A DNA stretch of 64,000 nt from assembly GCA_004352715.1 (NCBI GenBank), contig SCFE01000040.1, forward strand, positions 70,579 through 134,578, written 5' to 3'. The stretch comes from Hofstenia miamia. Its lineage: Eukaryota > Xenacoelomorpha > Acoela. Below the pieces are notes generated by a model, which was not told where the DNA came from, did not search any database, and saw nothing but the letters and a program-made list of their open reading frames with translations. The translations under genes and the position numbers were made by a program. This document shows, in pieces, positions 45,507 through 56,254 of the stretch. Position 1 is the stretch's first letter, and the number at the start of each line of letters is the position of its first letter.

Positions 45507-46208
45507 TTATATACAGTCGTTTGGTCCAGTTAATTTTATTATTTGACCTTGTACACTACAAAGCTTTATATTTATTCTATCAATGCACAATCTTGACACT
45601 GGTTTGTACATTGTATTTTGCTTTTTGTGATGTATTATTGGAATTGTACTCAGTTTGGCAAATTGTGTTACCACCAATGGGGATTTATCCAATAGGGGTA
45701 ATCAAGTGCTACCAACAAATTGAGTTTCTACAATATCAGTTTGTATCATTAATACATGATTTCCACCATATATGTTTTGTTCATAATTGGCATCAGTTGT
45801 TGTATCTGGATAAATTTTTCTATAAAATCCTAGCATCTCACCAGCTTGGTCTAAATCCACCTCGTATTCTGACTTGCTTGTTGCTTGTATGCATCTACCA
45901 ACCAATTTAAATTGTATTGAAACACCTTTGGGTTTAAGAATGGAGTTTATATCTTTATACAAGTCTTTGAAGCTATGCACATGCTTGGAATAAAACCACA
46001 AACAAATTTTGGTTCCATTTTTATTCTTCAGAAGCCACCACTGTGTCTTAAGATTAAGAAATTTTGACAGGTACCCAATATCAATAACCACTATGTCACA
46101 TGAATTATTAATTGGTTCATTCAAATAAATAGTAAATTCGCCCAACCCTACTGGGCAGCACACTCCATCTTCTCTACATCTGTCAGATACTAGCATTACA
46201 AGAACCAT
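45507..46208 (-). pseudogene. Capsid-associated protein, tandem copy 1
   Basis: Open from ATG 46208 to 45702. Homology continues in a second frame to 45507, so there is one frameshift near 45700. Motifs: LGEFTIYLNEP, VIDIGYLSKFLNL, LDQAGEMLGF, VLMIQTDIVETQFVGS and, after the break, IPIIHHKKQNTMYKPVSR. The pattern of a short TDIVE-QxVG block followed by YKPVS matches, from memory, an uncharacterised protein that accompanies F54H12.2-like capsid genes in invertebrate Polinton-type loci. It may be the penton or minor capsid counterpart; that role is inference. A second copy lies just upstream (46551-47254). Confidence 0.6.
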
Positions 46209-46550
46209 TACTTACACATCAATCTATACATTTCCCATCAATCAAGTGAACTCTCCACTTTAAAGCATGCATATTTATTAAGTAAAAGTGAAAAGTATTT
46301 ACAGATATGTTTAAAATCAATAATTTTATTTCCTCACACAAGAAATTATTGTCAATTTGATAAAAAACAAATGTATTTTATAATGTGGTGTGTGAAGTGA
46401 TGGAAATTAATGTTTTGTTAGTGAAATAAAAACATGAAAAATCAATTTATTATGCACTATTTGCAAATTACATCAATGCAAGTGTTATTTCCAATTGACA
46501 ATGTCACTAGCTTTTTTCCGTTTTTTTCGAATATCAAGTGTGATATAAAA

Positions 46551-47254
46551 TCATCCTGTACCACTGAATCTCACTGGATAGCCTTGCTCGGTACAAAATT
46601 TCATCATTATTCTATCAATATACGATTTTCAAACGGGTTTATACATGAGATTTTGTTTTTCATGATGTATGATGGGGATGGTATTCATTTTTTCTTTATG
46701 TGTTAGCAATAGGGGACATTTATCCAACACAGGCAAATGAGTGCTACCAACATGCTGAGGTTCTACAATGTCTGTGTGGATCATTACAATATGATTTCCA
46801 CCAAAAATATCACAGTCATAATTGGCGGTTATTACTGTTTCTCAATATATCATTCTGTAAACGCCTAATAGATTGCCAGCTTGGGCCAAGTCTATTTCAT
46901 ATTGTGAATCATTCTTCACCATTTATAAATTGTGAAACGTTCTAAATTTTAATGAAATACCATAGAGGTCTAACATGTAATTTATATATTCATAAAGTTC
47001 ATGAAAGCTATGCTTATGCCCTGAATAAATTTCCAATCAGGTTATGTTTCCATCTTTATCCTTTAAAGTCAATGTTTGGGGTTTAAATTCAGAAATTTTG
47101 ATTGGTATCCAAAATAAATTAATGCAACCTCACATGCATTATATATCAGCTTGTCCAAATATGTTGTAAATTCGTTCAATCCATTGCAGCAACATACACC
47201 AGGCTTCCAACATTTCTCTGATAATAAGGTTACAATAACCATCATATATACCAC
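46551..47254 (-). pseudogene. Capsid-associated protein, tandem copy 2
   Basis: A paralogue of the preceding gene in the same order: LNEFTTYLDKL, LIYFGYQSKFLNLN at the N-terminal side, and near 46560-46700 IPIIHHEKQNLMYKPV and SYIDRIMMKFC, which align with IPIIHHKKQNTMYKPV and LCIDRINIKLC of copy 1. It is more damaged, with many stops. Tandem duplication before decay is the simplest explanation. Confidence 0.6.
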
Positions 47255-47347
47255 CCATCTATGAGTTTGTTATCATCTGAGTGAACATGTAATGTAATGT
47301 CTATGTATTTTATTAAATTGTACATGTGTTTTTATCAAATACAAGTT

Positions 47348-47746
47348 TTAGGTAATTTTATTAAGACCATTATCACACAAAAAATCATTAATAAATGGTA
47401 AATTGGTAAGCACAAACACCTCTGGTATTTTATTAAAAAATAAAAATGCACGAAATATACACTAAGCACCACATATCAGAGATGTTCCTTGTAATCTTAT
47501 TTTTCTATCACCCCCATGAACGTGAAATCCTGGATAGGAGGTGTGACAATAGCATTCAATGTCAGGATAACGTTTTAAGGAACATGCAAGAGAATCTTTG
47601 AAAATTAACTCGCCATTGTCATCTCGTATAATCAACAACAAATGTGTACCAGGGTGATTGTGGGGACTTGCATTTGCAATTAAAATGGAGCCTTGAACCA
47701 AACTTGGTTGAATATCATCTGAGGTATATACACCAAGGAAATACAT
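47348..47746 (-). pseudogene. Second adenain/Ulp1-like cysteine protease
   Basis: Starts MYFLGVYTSDDIQPS. Catalytic-type blocks in order: HPGTHLLLIIRDDNG (His), ELIFKDSLA (acidic position, normally FFDSYG) and RLQGTSLICGA just before a stop codon. In-frame reading after the stop continues CIFRAFLFF and ends at 47348. The stop therefore falls inside the CGxYC catalytic-Cys motif. It lies on the same strand as the capsid genes and next to copy 2 of the capsid-associated pair, as expected for a maturation protease. Confidence 0.7.
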
Positions 47747-47934
47747 CTAATCTTGTCAGCATCCCTTAGATGATTAAATAAATGTAAAGCCTCCAATGTC
47801 TAAATTTAATGTAGAGCCAAAACAATAAAGATGGAAGATGGTCTAAAATTGGTAAATTACACCAAAATCTGTAATATATCAGATATCCATTGCCAATTCC
47901 AAATTCTCTTTTAACAAAACCATAGCTATTGTAG

Positions 47935-48905
47935 AGTCACTCAGGGCCCTATTTTTTGAACTTATTATTTTTGGCACTCTGAAATGGTGTTACATCTTTT
48001 TGACATTTTGTTTCTTTGATTTGCTGCTACCTGATTTGTATCAATTTCTTTTAATCAATTTTGGAATTTTGAGTGTAGTTAATTTGATAGTGTTAGTATT
48101 TGTCCCCTTGATTTGAATTATGTGTGATTGCTTGTTTTAACTTTGCAAGGGAAACTGTGCTTTGAAATTCTATACAAGTCAGGTAATAAGTTACAGATTT
48201 TTGTAATAAATATCTGAGTCAATGTAGCAAAGTGCACAATAATTTTAACTTGCTTCTACTGTGTTTGGTCTTTTCAATTATTTATCTATTAACCCCCTTT
48301 AGATTCTTTGATTAAAGATTTGTTAATGATAACTGTTGCTTAAGATCTGGCAACAATTTGGGAGGAAACTGCACTGGGTCTGGGGTGGCAAATAGCTTCT
48401 TAACAGTGACAGCCTGAATCAGGGCCACTTTAGGTTATGGTTATGTGTAGGGAATAACATCTTTTATTCAATCTGTTTGTACATGCACTTAATAATTACA
48501 CCTTGCAAATATACTATGCCATTGGTGAATGTGAATGCACAGCAATTATGTGCCTGTTATTTATTCTTTATTTACATGAGCTGAGATAAGAGAACTCTGA
48601 GATAAATTGTTTATTGAGCTAGAAATTAATACTTGAGTCACACAATTAGCACCTTGGTGAGTAAGGATGACTTCAAAGACTTGGCTTCAGTGTGATGCCA
48701 TGTGAATTGGTCACTGTTGGAGTTCTTTTTGGAATGGAATTTCTTTAGTTGTTAGGCAAAATTGGTGAACCACCAATGTATCTTTTCTGTTGGAATGCAG
48801 GTCACTCTCTGCTATTGTAGACTTTGCAACCTTTGATCTAAACACTTGAGCTACCCAGTACCACTAGAGTAGCCAGAGCTCCCCTGTGATTCTACCCTAT
48901 CATGG
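47935..48905 (+). mobile_element. Gypsy 1-type LTR and leader fragment inside the capsid module
   Basis: Homologous, in inverse orientation, to 41690-39600. LTR-like DNA starts TGTAGAGTCACTCAGGGCCC (about 47939), with leader and the start of the membrane-type ORF region to about 48905. It ends inside the C-terminal end of the small minus-strand ORF at 49168, so it truncated that gene. It is too diverged from gypsy 1 to be an assembly echo. Confidence 0.75.
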
Positions 48906-49168
48906 TAAATTGTGTGTATTCTAAGCAGTTTTGACCATTTCAAAAGTGAGTGTAGCCTTGAATTATCAATGTGCAAGACCTTTTCAACATCAACATTGTG
49001 TATACTGTGTTTCTGTAATAGATAGTTTGTAACATGCACAAACTTTATATGCAGGTCTTTGGTAGAGTGAATACGTCCTTCCACCACACGAATTTCATCA
49101 AGTTTCAACATCTTTCTACAATACAATGATTTACAAAATGCATATCTTATCATTTTATAACTTTTCAC
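48906..49168 (-). pseudogene. Small ORF after the capsid gene
   Basis: Follows the capsid ORF with almost no spacing (capsid stop at 49165-49167). The first ATG reads MIRYAFCKSLYCRKMLKLDE. The last codons before 48851 come from the gypsy leader fragment, so the natural C-terminus is lost. I do not recognise the protein. Its position suggests a small structural or regulatory gene of the same element. Confidence 0.45.
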
Positions 49169-50331
49169 TGTTTATCAATATAGACTTTGGAATTGGTTTC
49201 CCCCAAAAAAATATCTTCCATTGATTCAGTTAGTGTGTTTTTAAAATCCAGTGTTAAATGTATATTTGCACCACTCAATTCAGGATACAAAACCTCATTG
49301 TTGGCCTCTGCAATGCTAATCAGATCAAAAACCATAATCACGTGCTTGTTATACTGTGTGTAGGATACTCCACCACCATCATTATTTATCCCAAGAGCTT
49401 TTATTGATTCATAATATGCCTGTGCATAGTTGTCATCTCCAACAAACATGGGGATGTATGCAATATTTGATCCTCCATGGGTTATAGTAACTTGCTGGAG
49501 ACCTCTAAATTTTCATGAAAACAGATTTGTAAACATTGTGCCTGTAAACTGGTGATTTGGAACAATTGCCAAGCAATTCTTCTGATGGGTTCATTGGAAA
49601 ACACATTTTCTCTAGTAAGCATGATCTGACCCACTGGAATTACAAATGTGCATGTAAGAATTCTTGTAAAGTGCTATATAGCAGGAGTTGTCAATAGCAG
49701 TTTTTCAATTTCCAAATGTACACTTTCTGTGACTCTGAACATTTCATCTGCAATTAAGGATTTGTGATCTTAAAAGCTTTAACTGAATATCAACACCAGG
49801 TATTAGTAATTTTTCACATTGGAAAATATCAATTGTGAGAGGGCCATAGAAGCTTGCCACCTGGCTTTCCCTGGTTAGCACTCTACATCTATACTGACCA
49901 TCTTTTTCATCACCATCTTTTATCAGTTTATCAGGGTGTTTCTCATAATAATACCCACTTGATGTTAATTTTGAATTCTTGTTGGCCTCACTTTTTGATA
50001 GTTCCTTAGTGATCATAACTGTATGTGGCCATACCACATCATCTGTGTGTAGTAAAACACCATTTGCATATAAACTGTAATTGCTAAACAATGAGTGTAA
50101 GATGTTATTTGTTAAACAAACTTGATCTTGTTTAGTATCATCTGTGTCATTCCAAACTAATTTCCCACCATCACGTTTACATACAATTTTCAACAATAAA
50201 CCAAGAAGTATACTCTGCAAATCAATGTACTCATTTTGCTCTGACCCAAAATTAAATTCAACAAGTGGTCCATTAAAACCAGAAGTGAGGAAATATTCCT
50301 GTGTACTACCCCATTAAAGTTTATCAACACC
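49165..50331 (-). pseudogene. Major capsid protein-like gene (F54H12.2-like), decayed
   Basis: Pieces in order: VEFNFGSEQNEYIDLQS, NNILHSLFSNYSLYANGVLL, SKLTSSGYYYEKHPDK, SFYGPLTIDIFQCEKLLIPG with VDIQLKLLRS, an interrupted middle (about 49740-49450), and IMVFDLISIAEANNEVL plus a LTLDF...KVYID end. From memory, this layout (IDL start, LHSLFS..NG, SQLTS..YY, D-F--E--L..GVD..L.L.RS, then FDLTP) is that of the uncharacterised protein F54H12.2 family, associated with Maverick/Polinton elements and thought to be a double-jelly-roll capsid protein. Several stops lie between 49744 and 49450. Confidence 0.72.
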
Positions 50332-50430
50332 TTATCACATTTGAAAATATCCACGCAAGAATGGCATGAACATGGTCATGACAGGTATCAAACTAACATC
50401 AATTGTCAATGTGTACAGCTATTTATACCA

Positions 50431-51115
50431 AATTCATTGATGTATTATCTCTTTACATTGTACAAATTTAAACTAAATTATATACATTTTGGTTTATGGG
50501 TCTATTTACATTTAGTATTATTTTTTTCCTATGTACACACTTTTGATTAAAACTAAATTGCAAATGTTGAATTATTAAAAACTCAAATTATTTTGATTGC
50601 CTTTGTTGAATTACAATTGACTGACTAGAATTATTTTGANNNNNNNNNNNNNNNNNNNNNNNNNNNNNNNNNNNNNNNNNNNNNNNNNNNNNNNNNNNNN
50701 NNNNNNNNNNNNNNNNNNNNNNNNNNNNNNNNNNNNNNNNNNNNNNNNTTACAATTGACTGACTAGAATTATTTTGACGTAATAGTTTTTAACTATAAAC
50801 TAAATTACAAATGTTGAATTATTAAAACTCAAATTATTTTGATTGCCTTTGTTGAATTACAATTGACTGACTAGAATTATTTTGACGTAATAGTTTTTAA
50901 CTATAAACTAAATTACAAATGTTGAATTATTAAAACTCAAATTCTTTGTAGACGTTTTGCTTTAGAATTTAATGTGTATCTCACTACACTGTACATGTAA
51001 GCATTTGAAATTATGGAAAATATTCATTGGTTGGAAAAAACATGATACAATAACCTGTGATAGCAGTTTGTATTGACACTGCATTGTGTAGTCTTTACAT
51101 GTAATTGAAAAAACA
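50431..51115. repeat. Right arm of the long inverted repeat
   Basis: Inverted partner of 44126-44520. It contains about three tandem units of about 107 bp (from about 50560 to 50945), interrupted by a 109-N gap (50640-50748) whose two flanks read the same, TTACAATTGACTGACTAGAA. The gap probably hides extra repeat units. Beyond 51115 the arm continues outward to the terminus at 51571 without a partner on the left. Confidence 0.85.
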
Positions 51116-51479
51116 TGGAAAATTATTCTGCAATATTAATGGATGTGTGTGTGTATCTGACAAAACATTGTAAAATTAGCTGACAATGCATAATCACAAA
51201 TGTGATGTAATGTATGCAAACGTGTGTAAGTGTGAATAATGTGTGATTTAGCCAGGTATATTAACAAAAAAACATACAATGAAATTATTCAGTATATCAA
51301 AAGATGCTGCAAATGTAAACTAATTTGTCCCCCATGATATGTATATGAATCATTGTAAACTAAATTGGTGTGCAATTGTCATGAATCACTAATTAAAATC
51401 CATAAGCAGTGCTGTCAAAAAACCATTAGCAGTACTGTCAAGTAGGTGAGTCACTAATTAACATTTGCAAACACTTGAT

Positions 51480-51571
51480 ATTCACAACCTAACTTGTGAC
51501 ATGACGTCACAACCTCTTGACCAATAAGAATGAAATTTGCGGGCTCTTCTTCTCGCGGCCATTACTACTTA
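51480..51571 (+). promoter_or_regulatory. Element terminus with CRE and CCAAT motifs
   Basis: TGACGTCA at 51502-51509, CCAAT at 51520-51524 and the terminal CGCGGCCATTACTACTTA at 51554-51571. LINE B sequence begins at 51572, so this is the exact right end of whatever inserted into LINE B. The same set of motifs ends at 2171. A TGAGTCA (AP-1 type) site lies near 51448. Confidence 0.6.
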
Positions 51572-52825
51572 CATTGATTAAATGCAATTAAGAATTGTTC
51601 TCCAAAAATAGGAAAAAAACGTTTAATAATAAAATATGGGAGATTATAAGAGGCCATTGATTTGTTGGTATCAAGTTTCATAACAATGTTTTCTAATTCA
51701 TTGATTGTAGCAAGTCTAAAGGAAAATTGTTTTGATTGTTTGAGATTACCAGAATTTTGTTTTTTCTTATAAGGTGGGAAATTGAAATTTCCAAGTTCTT
51801 TGAATGTTGAATTTAAATGATTTAGTATTTGACTTTTGTCTTTTACGGCCAAATTATTGATGTTTAATTCAGATATTTCAGATGAAGGACCTTTAGATTT
51901 TCCAATAAATTTATTTGATAAAAGAATTTTTGCCGAGCTTTAGATAAATTTTTTGTTCTTAATTGCTTAATTACTTTCTTTGATTTTTCGTAATTGGTCC
52001 AATTAGTATTTGTCAGCTCGGATTTCACAAGATCAAATGATTCTCGTTTAATTGATACTAGTTCATGGACTTGATTATCGTCAGTGTTTGAAAAAGGAAA
52101 TTTAATTGCTTTAATCTTAACCCGTTGCTCCTTAATTGGGGCAACAGTGTTTAATGTTTTGTAGATTTCTTTTGCAATGTAATTAATCATTTGAGTCCAG
52201 AATTTAATATGTAAATATAGTTAAATGGGGTGTTTATTAGTGCCTTTTCCATTTTTTCATCTGAGTAAGATAAATAGTCTCTTGCATTTATGGTTTTAAA
52301 TTGCTTGGTTTTAGTAGTTTTGTTACTAATATATGTACATAGCGCATGATCACTAAATGATTCAAACATTAAAGATGTGAAAGAAACTTTAGAATTATTA
52401 AAAAAGTAATGAATTAAATTGTTCATGTGAGTTGGACAAACCGTATTTACACAATGAAGATTACAAGTAGCACATAATTCATTTATAGAATTTCGTTCAT
52501 AATAGTTAAAGTAATTAATATTAAAGTCACCAAATATATTTAAATAGTTATAATCACTACATATTTCAGATATTTCGTATATTTTATAATTTAAATATTC
52601 AACTAGATAATTTATATTTGGATTATAAGTTACGTTTATCAATTCTTTTTGGAAACAGTTCTCTATTGATTTTATTTCTATCCACAGTGATTCAAATATT
52701 TCGTGATTAAGTTCATATTCCGATTTACGGGCAGGCTTTAAAGATTTTGGCACAATTATCATAAGTACACCACCTCTACTTATTTGATTTTTAGCAAAAA
52801 CCTCAAAATGTCATCTGTCTGGGTT
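51572..52825 (-). pseudogene. LINE family B, copy 2 (endonuclease and RT start), cut by the capsid element
   Basis: From 52825: the endonuclease with MIIVPKSLKPARKSEYELN, NIFGDFNINYF (catalytic Asp/Asn), and FSDHALCTYI (catalytic His). Then the linker and the RT start with KLDTNKSMASYNLPYFI, ending FGEQFLIAFNQC at the junction. The rest of the RT is missing from this strand. The 5' side runs into the gap at 52826. Confidence 0.85.
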
Positions 52826-53627
52826 NNNNNNNNNNNNNNNNNNNNNNNNNNNNNNNNNNNNNNNNNNNNNNNNNNNNNNNNNNNNNNNNNNNNNNNNNNN
52901 NNNNNNNNNNNNNNNNNNNNNNNNNNNNNNNNNNNNNNNNNNNNNNNNNNNNNNNNNNNNNNNNNNNNNNNNNNNNNNNNNNNNNNNNNNNNNNNNNNNN
53001 NNNNNNNNNNNNNNNNNNNNNNNNNNNNNNNNNNNNNNNNNNNNNNNNNNNNNNNNNNNNNNNNNNNNNNNNNNNNNNNNNNNNNNNNNNNNNNNNNNNN
53101 NNNNNNNNNNNNNNNNNNNNNNNNNNNNNNNNNNNNNNNNNNNNNNNNNNNNNNNNNNNNNNNNNNNNNNNNNNNNNNNNNNNNNNNNNNNNNNNNNNNN
53201 NNNNNNNNNNNNNNNNNNNNNNNNNNNNNNNNNNNNNNNNNNNNNNNNNNNNNNNNNNNNNNNNNNNNNNNNNNNNNNNNNNNNNNNNNNNNNNNNNNNN
53301 NNNNNNNNNNNNNNNNNNNNNNNNNNNNNNNNNNNNNNNNNNNNNNNNNNNNNNNNNNNNNNNNNNNNNNNNNNNNNNNNNNNNNNNNNNNNNNNNNNNN
53401 NNNNNNNNNNNNNNNNNNNNNNNNNNNNNNNNNNNNNNNNNNNNNNNNNNNNNNNNNNNNNNNNNNNNNNNNNNNNNNNNNNNNNNNNNNNNNNNNNNNN
53501 NNNNNNNNNNNNNNNNNNNNNNNNNNNNNNNNNNNNNNNNNNNNNNNNNNNNNNNNNNNNNNNNNNNNNNNNNNNNNNNNNNNNNNNNNNNNNNNNNNNN
53601 NNNNNNNNNNNNNNNNNNNNNNNNNNN
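52826..53627. other. Assembly gap (802 N)
   Basis: Unknown sequence between LINE B copy 2 and the 5' part of the Dong-like LINE. Confidence 0.95.
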
Positions 53628-53629
53628 TA

Positions 53630-54407
53630 TTAAAATGTGTGTGTGTGCATTTTATACAAAATTTTTAAATGAATGTAGTGTATTATTACGTTATTATAGA
53701 CGTTGTGACAGAAGTGGCGGAAGCAGCAGGACCAGTGGGCCCAGAAACTGAAGCAGCAATCAAGGAAAAGATGAAGGAAGAAATAGGTGAGAGAACTAGG
53801 TTGCCAGTTCCAAGAGGAGTTAACAAAAGCAAGCTAGCAGTAGAGACAGCAAAAGTCAATAAAGTGTTGGAGAGGATAGATGCAAGGAGTGTCACAGAAG
53901 TAAATAGCTTAGTGTATGCAGGTGCATGTGAGATGCTGAAGAATGTAAGCATGGACATGAAAAAGAAAAGGCGACAAGAAGATAACAGAGACAGAAAGCC
54001 TTAATGGGAGAAAAGAATTGAGAACAAAGTGGCAAAGATTAGGCAGCAAATAGGGAAGATCAGGACAAGTAAGGCAGTACAGGACAGGTGCAGGATAGGT
54101 ATGGAAAAGACTATAGAAGCTGCAAGAGAAGATCTTAAGCAGAGATTAGTTGCAGAAGCTGAGAAACTAAGAAAATATAGGGCAAGGGCGAAGCAGGCAA
54201 GAGACAACATGAAGTTTGAGGCCCAAGAAGGAAGATTCTACTAAGAACTAGATGCAGGAGAGGGCGAGGACGCAGTAAGGTTCTGGGAGAATATATTGGG
54301 GAAGTGCAGGACCAGAGATAGAGAGTGTGCAGATGCAGAAGGAATTCAGGCAAGAAGAAGAAGTAATCACAACTGCAATGCTAAAGCAGGTTCTAAAGAA
54401 GACGAGG
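53630..54407 (+). pseudogene. Dong/R4-like LINE, N-terminal part
   Basis: Reads VTEVNSLVYAGACEML, then a highly basic helical region (WEKRIENKVAKIRQQI, REDLKQRLVAEAEKLRKYRA) and GRFYxELDAGEGEDAVRFW, the pre-RT domain typical of LINEs with a restriction-like endonuclease. Two stops interrupt it. It runs into a 1000-N gap before the RT. The RT part of the same family resumes at 59663, only about 60-70 codons further along in protein terms. Confidence 0.7.
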
Positions 54408-55407
54408 NNNNNNNNNNNNNNNNNNNNNNNNNNNNNNNNNNNNNNNNNNNNNNNNNNNNNNNNNNNNNNNNNNNNNNNNNNNNNNNNNNNNNNNNNNNNN
54501 NNNNNNNNNNNNNNNNNNNNNNNNNNNNNNNNNNNNNNNNNNNNNNNNNNNNNNNNNNNNNNNNNNNNNNNNNNNNNNNNNNNNNNNNNNNNNNNNNNNN
54601 NNNNNNNNNNNNNNNNNNNNNNNNNNNNNNNNNNNNNNNNNNNNNNNNNNNNNNNNNNNNNNNNNNNNNNNNNNNNNNNNNNNNNNNNNNNNNNNNNNNN
54701 NNNNNNNNNNNNNNNNNNNNNNNNNNNNNNNNNNNNNNNNNNNNNNNNNNNNNNNNNNNNNNNNNNNNNNNNNNNNNNNNNNNNNNNNNNNNNNNNNNNN
54801 NNNNNNNNNNNNNNNNNNNNNNNNNNNNNNNNNNNNNNNNNNNNNNNNNNNNNNNNNNNNNNNNNNNNNNNNNNNNNNNNNNNNNNNNNNNNNNNNNNNN
54901 NNNNNNNNNNNNNNNNNNNNNNNNNNNNNNNNNNNNNNNNNNNNNNNNNNNNNNNNNNNNNNNNNNNNNNNNNNNNNNNNNNNNNNNNNNNNNNNNNNNN
55001 NNNNNNNNNNNNNNNNNNNNNNNNNNNNNNNNNNNNNNNNNNNNNNNNNNNNNNNNNNNNNNNNNNNNNNNNNNNNNNNNNNNNNNNNNNNNNNNNNNNN
55101 NNNNNNNNNNNNNNNNNNNNNNNNNNNNNNNNNNNNNNNNNNNNNNNNNNNNNNNNNNNNNNNNNNNNNNNNNNNNNNNNNNNNNNNNNNNNNNNNNNNN
55201 NNNNNNNNNNNNNNNNNNNNNNNNNNNNNNNNNNNNNNNNNNNNNNNNNNNNNNNNNNNNNNNNNNNNNNNNNNNNNNNNNNNNNNNNNNNNNNNNNNNN
55301 NNNNNNNNNNNNNNNNNNNNNNNNNNNNNNNNNNNNNNNNNNNNNNNNNNNNNNNNNNNNNNNNNNNNNNNNNNNNNNNNNNNNNNNNNNNNNNNNNNNN
55401 NNNNNNN
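54408..55407. other. Assembly gap (1000 N)
   Basis: Exactly 1000 N between the Dong-like LINE and gypsy 2. Confidence 0.95.
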
Positions 55408-55553
55408 TGCGGAAAGAAAGGACATAAAAGAGATGAGTGCCACAAACAAATAAACATGATTGGAGAAGAACAAGGGTACTTTGAAGAAGATTTAATAGAG
55501 TCGGAGGGAGAAACAAATGAAGAACCCCAAACTGAAGAGGAATCGGAAAACTA
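55408..55553 (+). pseudogene. Gypsy 2 Gag C-terminus with zinc knuckle
   Basis: CGKKGHKRDEC is the last part of a CCHC zinc knuckle, followed by an acidic tail of Glu-rich residues to the stop TAA at 55551-55553. Zinc knuckles of Gag bind the genomic RNA. The rest of Gag lies in the gap before 55408. Confidence 0.75.
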
Positions 55554-55589
55554 AGTGGAGCGCTGACTCCTAAAAACCGCGCAGCAGTA

Positions 55590-56254
55590 ATGATTATGGC
55601 GAACATGGATACGGTGAACACAATGACAATATCAGTTAATGGAATAATGATAAAAGCAACCATCGATACGGGAGCAGCAACTTTGACAATTACGGATGAC
55701 TGCGCAACAAAATTAGGGTTCTCAAGAGAGGATCTCACCAAGTGTAACAAAAGACTCATCAATGCATCTGGCGAATATATCAATACCAAGGGAATATTGG
55801 AAGCGGTGTAGCTAAGAGTGGCGAACACTACGTTTGAACAATCACTNNNNNNNNNNNNNNNNNNNNNNNNNNNNNNNNNNNNNNNNNNNNNNNNNNNNNN
55901 NNNNNNNNNNNNNNNNNNNNNNNNNNNNNNNNNNNNNNNNNNNNNNNNNNNNNNNNNNNNNNNNNNNNNNNNAGTGGCGAACACTACGTTTGAACAATCA
56001 CTGGTAGTAGTGGATATGCACAATAACATGCTACCATATGAATAATTTTGGGAGATGACTTCTTCATAAAAAACAAATGCGTCATCAATTATGCAGATAG
56101 AACTATCAAAGTTAAAGAGGAAGAGATTGAGATCGAAGAAGAACAGGGCAGAGAAAAAAAATCCCGTTTGAATTACAGGAAGACATACATCTGCAGCTGC
56201 ATCAATGGAAAATGTATGAGATCAAAACAGAGGAAGCAATCACAGCCGATGTAA
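55590..56254 (+). pseudogene. Gypsy 2 aspartic protease
   Basis: IKATIDTGAATLTITDDCA keeps the catalytic DTGA triad, unlike gypsy 1. LINASGE and ILGDDFFIKNKCVINYA follow, matching the gypsy 1 protease. Stops at about 55809 and 56041, and a false-looking gap, break it. A Lys/Glu-rich linker follows. Confidence 0.8.
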
